Positions 1-5,589 of a stretch of 5,589 nt of DNA are shown here, one piece after another. Numbering within the stretch: position 1 is the stretch's first letter; the number at the start of each line of letters is the position of its first letter. The stretch is from NCBI GenBank assembly GCA_017993865.1, contig JAGOLU010000058.1:1-5589 (forward strand), given 5' to 3'. A program made the translations under genes and the position numbers. Origin of the DNA: Candidatus Woesebacteria bacterium (GTDB lineage Bacteria > Patescibacteriota > Microgenomatia > UBA1406 > GWC2-37-13). The notes under the pieces are model-generated. The model made no database searches. It had not been told where the DNA came from and saw nothing but the letters and a program-made list of their open reading frames with translations.

Positions 1-2
1 GC

Positions 3-2576
3 TCTCCCATCACGAAGCTTTCGACCGACCAGATTGTAGACCAAGTTCTTGCAGAAATGAAAAATGTGTGTGCAACTGACAAGATCGCTCCCCATGCGTT
101 TACCATACTGTCGCCCGTCGTACGTCAGAAAAAAGGTGAGTTTCATGATCTTCTGGATAATTTGCAGGAGAAAGGCTTCCGTACAGTGATCGTGGACGAT
201 GAAGTCAGATCTCTAGACGACGATATTCCTTTACTCAAAACCAACAAGCACTCAATCTCTGTGCACATCGACGTGATCCATGCAAGTCACAAAGAGATAA
301 AGCAAGTCTTCTTCGTCGATACGCTCCGCCCTCGGTTGACGCAAGCCATTGAACAAGCGACTAAGCTTTCGGAGGGATTGATGATCTTACAATATCATGA
401 CACCAACATACCAGAGTCTGAGCGAGAGAAAGTGAAAAAAGACGGTCGAAAGAAACTGTCGCCTACACTGCGCGTACATTTATATTCCGAAAAATTCTCA
501 TGTGCGCAGTGTGGATTCTCACTCTCGGAAGTCGAGCCACGCCTGTTTTCTTTCAATTCTCCGCTGGGAGCATGTGAGTCGTGCAGAGGGCTGGGCGTCA
601 TGAACAAGGTAGATCCCGACTTGCTCTTCGCACCAAAATTGTCAATCAACGAAGGGGGGATCTTGCCGTTTACCAAACTATTTTTCGCAGAAACCTGGTA
701 TACACGTTTAATCAAAACCGTTTGCGAAGTTGAAAAAATCAGCCCTGATAAACCAATCGAGAAGCTTACTAAGGAACAAATCAAGGTTATTCTATATGGC
801 ACCGGCAAGAACTACCGAGTGAATGGGCAAAACAGGTTTGGGAAAGACACAGTGATCAACGAAAAATTCTCTGGCATAGTGTCAGAACTCGAGCGGCGCT
901 ATTACAACTCATCAGGATCTGGAGAAGAGAGTTGGCACGATGTGTCGCGCTACATGCGTGAAGAGGTTTGTGAACGTTGTAAAGGAAATAAACTTAAGCC
1001 AGAGATTCTGGCCATTACCATCGATAACTTTAATATAGCGCAAACCTGTGATCTAGCAGTTGCTGACCTCATGCAATATTTCAAACAAGATCTTCGCAAA
1101 GTCCTCAACACCTATGAGTTGCAGATCGCAGAACCAATACTGAAAGAAATTGTCACACGACTACAGTTTTTAGTGAATGTAGGCCTTGGCTATCTCACGT
1201 TGAGCCGAAAGGGTAAGACCTTGTCAGGAGGTGAGTTGCAAAGAATTAGATTAGCGAGCCAAATTGGCACAGGGTTGACCGGAGTATTGTACGTTTTGGA
1301 TGAGCCATCCATCGGGCTTCATCCGAAAGATGTTGCCGCTCTGATTGATACGCTCAAACACTTGAGAGACATCGGTAACACGCTCATTATTGTCGAGCAT
1401 GATGAAGAGACCATTCGTTCTGCTGACCACCTCATCGAGCTTGGGCCCGGTGCGGGCAAACACGGCGGAGAAATTGTGTTCACGGGGTCTATTCCTGAAA
1501 TATACAAATCAAAAACATCCCTCACTGGGGCGTTTCTTTCTGGGAAACAAGCAGTAAGCGTGCCCAAACAAGATATGCAGACGTCAAAAGGAGAGATTCT
1601 CCTCAAAAACGCATCTCAGTTTAACTTAAAAAAGGTAGATCTTACGCTTCCACTGGGCAACCTTATTGCAGTTACCGGCGTATCAGGCTCTGGCAAATCA
1701 ACACTTATCACTGAAACGCTGTATCCTGCACTTAAATATCATCTCGATGGGCATTTTACTGGGTTTGTCGGATCATACGACAAACTTGAGGGATTTCATT
1801 ATGTAGATCGAGTCTATTTGGTAGATCAATCACCGATTGGCCGCACCCCACGGTCAAACCCCGCCACATACATTGGCTTCTTCGATGACATTCGAGAAAT
1901 TTTTGCCGGTACCGCCGATGCCAAAGCGCGCGGGTTCGAAAAGGGCAGATTCTCATTCAACGTGCGCGGCGGGAGGTGTGAAAAGTGTCAGGGTGCGGGG
2001 ATGGTGAAAATTGAGATGCAATTCCTTTCTGATGTATATATCACCTGTGATGTATGTAATGGTCACCGATACAATCGCGAAACACTCGAGGTTCGATTCA
2101 AGGGGAAGAGTATTTTTGATATTTTGAAAATGACGGTAGATGAGTCAGCAGAATTCTTTGTGAACTTTCACAAAATATTCCCGAAACTGCAATTCTTGCA
2201 GGAGGTTGGTTTAGGATATATCGAGCTTGGGCAGGCTGCACCAACATTTTCGGGTGGAGAGGCTCAGCGCATTAAACTGGCCGATGAGCTCTCTCGTGGA
2301 GGCAGTGGGCGCACATTGTACATTCTTGATGAGCCTACAACTGGCTTGCATTTTGCCGATGTGCAGCGCCTGTTGACGGCGCTGGTCAAACTTGTGGGGC
2401 AGGGGAATACCGTAGTTGTCATCGAACACAATCTCGACATCATCAAGCATTGTCAATACATCGTTGATATGGGCCCAGACGGGGGAGATTTGGGAGGTGA
2501 TATACTATACCAAGGGAATTTGGAAGGATTGCAGAAAATATCAAAGTCGCACACAAGGAAATATTTGTATCAATAA
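3..2576 (+). CDS. uvrA: Excinuclease ABC subunit A (UvrA), 5'-truncated by the window edge
   Basis: UvrA is the ABC-type ATPase that finds DNA lesions with UvrB in nucleotide excision repair and hands them to UvrB and UvrC. The frame is open to the window edge, giving 857 visible codons. The ATG at 57 is internal, because the 18 codons before it already match the family (TDQIVDQVL). Compared with remembered E. coli UvrA, about 130 N-terminal residues are missing, including the first Walker A. Counting from the Met at 57: UvrB-binding region about 1-145; zinc cysteines C149, C152, C173, C176; second pair C305/C308; signature LSGGELQ at 389; Walker B VLDEPS at 413; H-loop H448; second Walker A GVSGSGKST at 541; DNA-contacting zinc module C641, C644, C664, C667; second signature FSGGEAQ at 731; Walker B ILDEPTTG at 756; VIEHN near 788. 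All visible catalytic and zinc motifs are intact, and the C-terminus looks complete. The stop is TAA, 29 bases before the next start. A basic insert precedes the first zinc module. Identification is near certain. Confidence 0.98.
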   Translation, partial: SPITKLSTDQIVDQVLAEMKNVCATDKIAPHAFTILSPVVRQKKGEFHDLLDNLQEKGFRTVIVDDEVRSLDDDIPLLKTNKHSISVHIDVIHASHKEIKQVFFVDTLRPRLTQAIEQATKLSEGLMILQYHDTNIPESEREKVKKDGRKKLSPTLRVHLYSEKFSCAQCGFSLSEVEPRLFSFNSPLGACESCRGLGVMNKVDPDLLFAPKLSINEGGILPFTKLFFAETWYTRLIKTVCEVEKISPDKPIEKLTKEQIKVILYGTGKNYRVNGQNRFGKDTVINEKFSGIVSELERRYYNSSGSGEESWHDVSRYMREEVCERCKGNKLKPEILAITIDNFNIAQTCDLAVADLMQYFKQDLRKVLNTYELQIAEPILKEIVTRLQFLVNVGLGYLTLSRKGKTLSGGELQRIRLASQIGTGLTGVLYVLDEPSIGLHPKDVAALIDTLKHLRDIGNTLIIVEHDEETIRSADHLIELGPGAGKHGGEIVFTGSIPEIYKSKTSLTGAFLSGKQAVSVPKQDMQTSKGEILLKNASQFNLKKVDLTLPLGNLIAVTGVSGSGKSTLITETLYPALKYHLDGHFTGFVGSYDKLEGFHYVDRVYLVDQSPIGRTPRSNPATYIGFFDDIREIFAGTADAKARGFEKGRFSFNVRGGRCEKCQGAGMVKIEMQFLSDVYITCDVCNGHRYNRETLEVRFKGKSIFDILKMTVDESAEFFVNFHKIFPKLQFLQEVGLGYIELGQAAPTFSGGEAQRIKLADELSRGGSGRTLYILDEPTTGLHFADVQRLLTALVKLVGQGNTVVVIEHNLDIIKHCQYIVDMGPDGGDLGGDILYQGNLEGLQKISKSHTRKYLYQ

Positions 2577-2607
2577 ATTATTAGTCTGTTTGATTTTTCA
2601 CAAATAT
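2561..2607 (+). promoter_or_regulatory. Inverted repeat linking the uvrA 3' end to the next start codon
   Basis: ATATTTGT (2561-2568) is the exact reverse complement of ACAAATAT (2600-2607). Just inside it, ATCAA (2569-2573) pairs with TTGAT (2590-2594), leaving a five-base bulge (2595-2599) and a 16-base loop. The left arm is made of the last uvrA codons and the right arm includes the A and U of the following ATG at 2606. As RNA it could hide that start until a ribosome finishing uvrA opens it. The stem is mostly A-U, so stability is modest and chance is possible. It has no G/C-rich stem ending in a T-run, so it does not look like an intrinsic terminator. Confidence 0.4.
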
Positions 2608-3022
2608 GACACGAAACACTGAGGCTGTACCCACCCCAGAAATCAAAAAGGCACTGGTACAAATGGTTGAAATTGTTAGGAAAAAGGGTAGTATGAACGG
2701 AAGTTCTTTGTTTTCAAAGATCAGGGAAAATGATATTTTACTGCCCAAAGCAATATTCGATCGTTCGGTTCCCTTCATAGCACATGCAACTATACATCTG
2801 ACAGACAAGAGAGAACGAGTCGAGTGCATCAAGCGCGTAGACAAGATATTTAAGCCTAAACTTGACTATACGTGTCCAGGCTGTCCGTTACTCGGCCTTG
2901 GCGGAATTTGTATGGCCGGACAAGTGGTTAGGTTTGAAAAATCAACTGATGATCGTGCGGCAGGACCCGGTGCAAGCCGTGCTTGGAGAGGCAGAGTGCC
3001 AAGAAGAGGTACTTCCCCCTAA
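2606..3022 (+). CDS. Uncharacterised small cysteine-containing protein, probably frameshifted near its 3' end
   Basis: I do not recognise this family. The ATG at 2606 is the first start after an in-frame TGA at 2591-2593, so the start is fixed; no Shine-Dalgarno sequence precedes it. As written, the frame gives 138 residues. Residues 10-28 and about 66-85 look helical and charged, the middle (about 45-65) is more hydrophobic, and a C-x2-C-x8-C motif lies at C90, C93, C102. I see no signal peptide or membrane segment. After D116 the composition changes sharply to Gly/Ala/Pro/Arg-rich sequence (R117 to P138), which resembles out-of-frame translation. The next frame over the same bases reads like ordinary protein and adds three more cysteines, so the true product is probably 155 residues ending at 3074. 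Position between uvrA and holA, together with the cysteines, suggests a small metal-binding protein co-expressed with DNA repair or replication genes. That is inference only. Confidence 0.7.
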   Translation: MTRNTEAVPTPEIKKALVQMVEIVRKKGSMNGSSLFSKIRENDILLPKAIFDRSVPFIAHATIHLTDKRERVECIKRVDKIFKPKLDYTCPGCPLLGLGGICMAGQVVRFEKSTDDRAAGPGASRAWRGRVPRRGTSP

Positions 3023-3074
3023 TTGTGCTTCCTGTACAATGTCACCATATGTTACTTATCTTCTGTGGCGATAA
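2955..3074 (+). pseudogene. Likely displaced C-terminal part of the 2606 gene, in the +1 frame
   Basis: Reading from GTG at 2955 gives 39 residues ending at TAA 3072-3074. The segment is acidic and well mixed (GEAECQEEVLPPN), unlike the Arg/Gly-rich reading of the overlapping frame. It holds C-x8-C-x2-C (C131, C140, C143 if joined after D116), the mirror of C-x2-C-x8-C upstream. Skipping one base near 2954 joins the parts into exactly 155 codons plus stop. The join point is not fixed: the downstream frame is open from at least 2862. A sequencing or assembly indel, a real mutation, or a programmed +1 shift would all look the same here; I see no classical slippery site. The tail overlaps the holA start by 26 bases. 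Confidence 0.55.
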
Positions 3075-3744
3075 TACTGTGCAATCACGCGATGCACTAA
3101 CGAAGAAAAAGCAAGAGCTTATTGCCACCGAGCGACAAATCAAGGCGGTCGATGCGGGTGAGATTATGGAGATAATCAAGTCAGGAGGCTCCGATGCTAT
3201 TGACCTTTTTGCGGGTGCACCCATATACGAAACTTCCAATCTCATACCTACGCTACGCAAGTCATTCGTACGCAAGACAAAAGAGCAATTGCGGACCATT
3301 GCAAAAGACCCAACAATTGAGCTTTTAGATTGGGAAAGCAAATCCGCATACGATCTAGGTATAGATAAAGATAAGTTCACCTTTGTCCACGATTACAAAA
3401 TGTCCGAAAGCACCTTTACGCTTTTGCCAACGATTATTCCGGGCAATAAGGAAGTATTCCTAGCAAAACTGCAGGCTCTCACTGAATTTCAGCCAATAGA
3501 GCTCACATTCTCTATGATTGTGCGTCATTTCAAACTCATGCTCGCACTTTCAGCAGGACTCAAACCTAAAGATAGTCCGTACCTTATTCGCGTCGCTCAG
3601 AGTTCGATGCGACATTGGTCCGCAGACTCACTGCTCAAATTTTATCATCGACTCCTTTCGACAGATTTAAATGTTAAAACGGGCAGAAATACTCCGCTAA
3701 GCCTCAAAGATCAGCTCGAGATTCTCGCGTCTTTTCTGTTGTGA
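3049..3744 (+). CDS. holA: DNA polymerase III subunit delta, compact form
   Basis: Delta is the clamp-loader subunit that opens the beta sliding clamp during replication. The ATG at 3049 is chosen because the protein then begins MLLIFCGDNT, matching the usual delta opening strand (hydrophobic run, G-[ED]-[DN]). The frame is open further upstream (TTG 2983, GTG 3025), but those add sequence unlike the family. Over 231 residues I see a reduced AAA+-like N-terminal part (1-105) with LFAGAPIYETSNL around 53 and IELLDWE at 90, a linker with LLPTIIPGN at 125, then helical collar domain III from about 145 with FSMIVRHFKLML at 154 and LLSTDLNVKTGR at 202, the typical delta ending. There is no Walker A, as is usual for delta. 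It is about 110 residues shorter than remembered E. coli HolA (343). The order and the C-terminal motifs support the call; a divergent delta-like paralogue is the main alternative. No Shine-Dalgarno sequence is visible. The stop is TGA. Confidence 0.85.
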   Translation: MLLIFCGDNTVQSRDALTKKKQELIATERQIKAVDAGEIMEIIKSGGSDAIDLFAGAPIYETSNLIPTLRKSFVRKTKEQLRTIAKDPTIELLDWESKSAYDLGIDKDKFTFVHDYKMSESTFTLLPTIIPGNKEVFLAKLQALTEFQPIELTFSMIVRHFKLMLALSAGLKPKDSPYLIRVAQSSMRHWSADSLLKFYHRLLSTDLNVKTGRNTPLSLKDQLEILASFLL

Positions 3745-3750
3745 TACAAT
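3742..3750 (+). promoter_or_regulatory. Candidate extended -10 promoter for the hexomutase gene
   Basis: TGATACAAT fits the extended -10 pattern TG-n-TATAAT with one mismatch, and its first three bases are the holA stop codon. Transcription would start near 3757, giving a leader of about 30 bases before the ATG at 3787. The -35 position at 17-base spacing (3722-3727, TTCTCG) is a poor match, which an extended -10 can tolerate. It rests on one short motif. Confidence 0.33.
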
Positions 3751-3759
3751 GATTCCCCA

Positions 3760-3786
3760 ACGTTATTCATTAATTATCATTAACGT
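3760..3786 (+). promoter_or_regulatory. Imperfect dyad abutting the hexomutase start codon
   Basis: ACGTTA (3760-3765) and TAACGT (3781-3786) are perfect inverted arms around a 15-base A/T-rich centre. Counting the inner positions, 10 of 13 pairs about the centre at 3773 are complementary. CATTA also recurs directly at 3768 and 3778, ten bases apart. The right arm ends at the base before the ATG at 3787, and the site lies just downstream of the candidate -10. It could be a repressor operator or an RNA hairpin limiting initiation. A/T-rich sequence makes such symmetry easier by chance. Confidence 0.33.
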
Positions 3787-5280
3787 ATGAAAGTAACCCA
3801 ATCTATATTCCGAGAGTACGATATCCGAGGCATAGCAGGACTTAAATTCGAGCCGGAACTCGTCGCAGAGTATGAGAAATGGTATGGTAAATTTCCTGGT
3901 CTCAACATCACCCCCGCAATATCGGAAGCAATAGGTAAAGGCTTTGGAACACTCATCAAAAGGCAGGGTGGTAAAAAGGTTTTGGTGGGCTACGAATACC
4001 GCCCGTATGCAATCGAACTTCGAGATGAATTTGTGAAAGGAATTCTGAGCACGGGCATCGATGTTGATACCGCAGACAAGACAGCCACTCCTTTTATCTA
4101 CTACCTTACTGCAAAGCTCAACTACGATGGCGGCGTTAACATTACAGGGAGTCACAACATTTATTTCTACAACGGTTTTAAGATGATGGGTCTAAACTCT
4201 ACACCAGTATATGGAGAAGAATTGCAAAAGCTCTACCAGATGGTCACCGATGATGACTTTTATGTTGCCGATGTTCCTGGTACGCTCAAAACCACTGAGC
4301 ATGCATACGAAAAATATCGCGATTATGTTGCGGGCAACACACAGCTAAAACGACCGCTCAAAGTAGTGGTAGATACCGGCAACGGGACACCTGGCATGTA
4401 TATTGTAGATTTCCTAGAAAAAATTGGCGCCAAGGTGGTGAAGGGATTGTTCCTCGAGCCAGATGCACACTTTCCTAATCATGTACCTGACCCTGAGCAG
4501 CCCCAAAATATGGTGTTCCTCCAGAAAGCGGTTGTTGAAATGAAAGCTGATGTAGGCGTTGCTCTTGATGCCGACGGCGATAGAGCAGGTTTTGTGAACG
4601 AAAAAGGAGAAATGATTAGTGGTGACGATATTCTACTTATGCTTGCACGCGATGTAGCCACACGATTACCTGGGCACCAGGTATTGTATGATGTGAAATG
4701 CTCACAGCTCATGGAAGAAATGTTGCCAGAATTCGGCATGAAACCGCTTATGTACCGCACTGGCCACGCTCCTATCAAAGACATGCTTCGCAAAGATACC
4801 GATATTGCGCTCGGTGGCGAGGTTTCGGGACATTTCTATTTTGTGGAAAACTATACACGGTCAGATGATGGGTTCTATGCTATCGCACAAGTGCTTAAAA
4901 TACTGTCCGAGCAAGATAAATCGTTTTCAGAATACATGAAATTTATCCCAATCCGGGTGCGAACCCCAGAGATAAAACTCCCGTGTAAAGATGAAGTGAA
5001 ATTCAAGATTGTAGACGAGGTCTGTGAGAAACTGCTCAAAAAATATGAAGGGAAAACAATCGATGGTGTGCGTATTCAATTTACCAAAACCTCGTGGGGA
5101 TTGGTGCGCGCATCAAACACCTCTCCGTATCTTACTATTCGCGTTGAGGGTATCTCTGTGCCCGAAGTATTGCATATCAAAAATGAGCTAGCTGACGTTC
5201 TTGATGGATTTAGTGAGATAGAGGAAAAGTTGAATCGTAAAGAAGTTGCATCACCAACAGGCAAGCTGGGTTCGCTTTAG
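3787..5280 (+). CDS. Phosphomannomutase/phosphoglucomutase, alpha-D-phosphohexomutase family
   Basis: This cytosolic enzyme interconverts hexose 6-phosphate and 1-phosphate (mannose and/or glucose), feeding nucleotide-sugar synthesis. The start is fixed by an in-frame TAA at 3781, one codon before the ATG. All four domains are present in 497 residues, slightly longer than AlgC (463). Motifs: IFREYDIRG at 7; phosphoserine loop TGSHNI at 120 with catalytic S122; metal loop DADGDR at 261 (D261, D263, D265); YRTGHAPIKD at 323; sugar-binding GGEVSGH at 343 (E345, S347); C-terminal phosphate-binding RASNTSP at 441. The Pro normally following SHN is Ile here. The GEVSGH-type loop and the RASNTSP loop favour PMM/PGM of the AlgC/ManB type over phosphoglucosamine mutase, but substrate preference cannot be fixed from sequence, so no symbol is given. 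It follows holA by 42 bases and precedes a sugar-phosphatase-like gene by 21. No Shine-Dalgarno sequence is visible. The stop is TAG. Confidence 0.94.
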   Translation: MKVTQSIFREYDIRGIAGLKFEPELVAEYEKWYGKFPGLNITPAISEAIGKGFGTLIKRQGGKKVLVGYEYRPYAIELRDEFVKGILSTGIDVDTADKTATPFIYYLTAKLNYDGGVNITGSHNIYFYNGFKMMGLNSTPVYGEELQKLYQMVTDDDFYVADVPGTLKTTEHAYEKYRDYVAGNTQLKRPLKVVVDTGNGTPGMYIVDFLEKIGAKVVKGLFLEPDAHFPNHVPDPEQPQNMVFLQKAVVEMKADVGVALDADGDRAGFVNEKGEMISGDDILLMLARDVATRLPGHQVLYDVKCSQLMEEMLPEFGMKPLMYRTGHAPIKDMLRKDTDIALGGEVSGHFYFVENYTRSDDGFYAIAQVLKILSEQDKSFSEYMKFIPIRVRTPEIKLPCKDEVKFKIVDEVCEKLLKKYEGKTIDGVRIQFTKTSWGLVRASNTSPYLTIRVEGISVPEVLHIKNELADVLDGFSEIEEKLNRKEVASPTGKLGSL

Positions 5281-5301
5281 CATTTAAAGATATACAAACG
5301 T

Positions 5302-5589
5302 ATGGATATTGGTTCGTTGACTGTGCCAACAATTGAAGCTGTCGTAGCTGTTGGCGATTATGTCGCTCGATCTCAACACACAATCGGCGAGATCCGGATG
5401 AAAGGTGTCCAAGACCCACAAACTGATATTGATGTCAATGCTGAGCAAATGCTACAGGAAAAACTCCATGAAATATTCCCTGAGGCAGGATTTATTCTTG
5501 AAGAAGGACAAGATTCAGAGCTGGCTGAATATAATTGGGCGATTGACCCCATTGATGGGACCAAATTCTTTTCTACGCTATATCCTGTG
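5302..5589 (+). CDS. Inositol-monophosphatase-family phosphatase, 3'-truncated by the window edge
   Basis: These Mg-dependent, lithium-sensitive-fold enzymes dephosphorylate small substrates such as inositol phosphate, fructose 1,6-bisphosphate, histidinol phosphate or phosphoadenosine nucleotides. The 96 visible residues are about the first third of a normal 250-280 residue protein. K34 and D44 with DPQTDIDVNAEQML match the N-terminal K...T.D...E region. E67/E68 is the metal-ligand EE pair, and WAIDPIDGTKFF at 79 is the signature metal motif, with D82 and D85 as ligands. The third-metal Asp and the substrate-specifying C-terminal half lie outside the window, so the substrate is open; IMPase, HisN-like or CysQ-like are all possible. 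The start is the first available after the in-frame TAG of the previous gene, with no Shine-Dalgarno sequence. It lies 21 bases after the hexomutase, so it is probably in the same transcript and linked to sugar-phosphate metabolism. Confidence 0.9.
   Translation, partial: MDIGSLTVPTIEAVVAVGDYVARSQHTIGEIRMKGVQDPQTDIDVNAEQMLQEKLHEIFPEAGFILEEGQDSELAEYNWAIDPIDGTKFFSTLYPV

Noticed and set aside
395..1956. Several open frames of 66-137 codons on the minus strand within uvrA
   Set aside because: They lie opposite strongly conserved UvrA domains and show no domain-like composition, so they are shadows of the coding strand.
2577..2605. Intrinsic terminator after uvrA
   Set aside because: The inverted repeat there is A/T-rich with no G/C stem and no T-run after it.
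2416..2622. 68-codon plus-strand frame across the uvrA 3' end
   Set aside because: It overlaps conserved UvrA Walker B and H-loop sequence in another frame, has poor composition, and is best explained as a shadow.
3033..3040. TGTACAAT as a promoter giving a leaderless holA transcript
   Set aside because: The TG lacks the extended -10 spacing base, there is no -35 match, and it lies inside the coding sequence of the restored small gene.
2983..3048. Longer holA starting at TTG 2983
   Set aside because: The extra 22 residues do not resemble delta, overlap the small gene heavily, and use a weak start. ATG 3049 gives the canonical N-terminus.
3742..3783. UGA recoding, which would extend holA by 14 codons to the TAA at 3781
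   Set aside because: The protein before TGA already ends like a normal delta subunit, and the added residues have no family match. The standard code is simpler.
3763..4793. Minus-strand open frames of 104 and 130 codons within the hexomutase gene
   Set aside because: They are antisense to conserved mutase motifs and match no family I recognise.

Overview
The window carries five protein-coding genes, all on the + strand and closely packed. In order they are the 3' nine-tenths of uvrA, a small unrecognised gene, holA (DNA polymerase III delta subunit), a phosphomannomutase/phosphoglucomutase, and the first third of an inositol-monophosphatase-family gene. The three gaps between non-overlapping genes are 29, 42 and 21 bases, and the small gene appears to run into holA. 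I see no RNA gene, mobile element, CRISPR array or long repeat, and no stretch above 300 bases lacks a gene.

By eye the base composition is moderate (mid-40s % GC). Several features fit a small-genome bacterium of the Candidate Phyla Radiation (Patescibacteria): a delta subunit of only 231 residues, an alpha-D-phosphohexomutase with an unusual TGSHNI active-site loop, starts without Shine-Dalgarno sequences, and dense packing. This placement is an inference at moderate confidence. TAA, TGA and TAG all end genes here, so the standard stop assignments fit.

Bases 1-3074 hold uvrA (damage recognition in nucleotide excision repair) and the unknown small gene. The small gene starts 29 bases after the uvrA stop. 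An A/T-rich inverted repeat pairs the last codons of uvrA with the start codon of the small gene, a layout suited to translational coupling. The small gene is probably frameshifted as it stands. Its first 116 residues and a continuation in the next frame together give a 155-residue protein with a mirrored cysteine pattern (C-x2-C-x8-C, then C-x8-C-x2-C).

Bases 3049-3744 encode the clamp-loader delta subunit, overlapping the end of the restored small gene. A candidate extended -10 promoter lies on the holA stop codon, and an imperfect dyad ends directly against the next start codon. These may mark a boundary between the repair/replication genes and a sugar-phosphate pair.

Bases 3787-5589 hold the hexomutase and, 21 bases later, the start of the inositol-monophosphatase-family gene, which runs off the window. 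Together they suggest sugar-phosphate or nucleotide-sugar metabolism. The least explained object is the cysteine-rich small protein between uvrA and holA.
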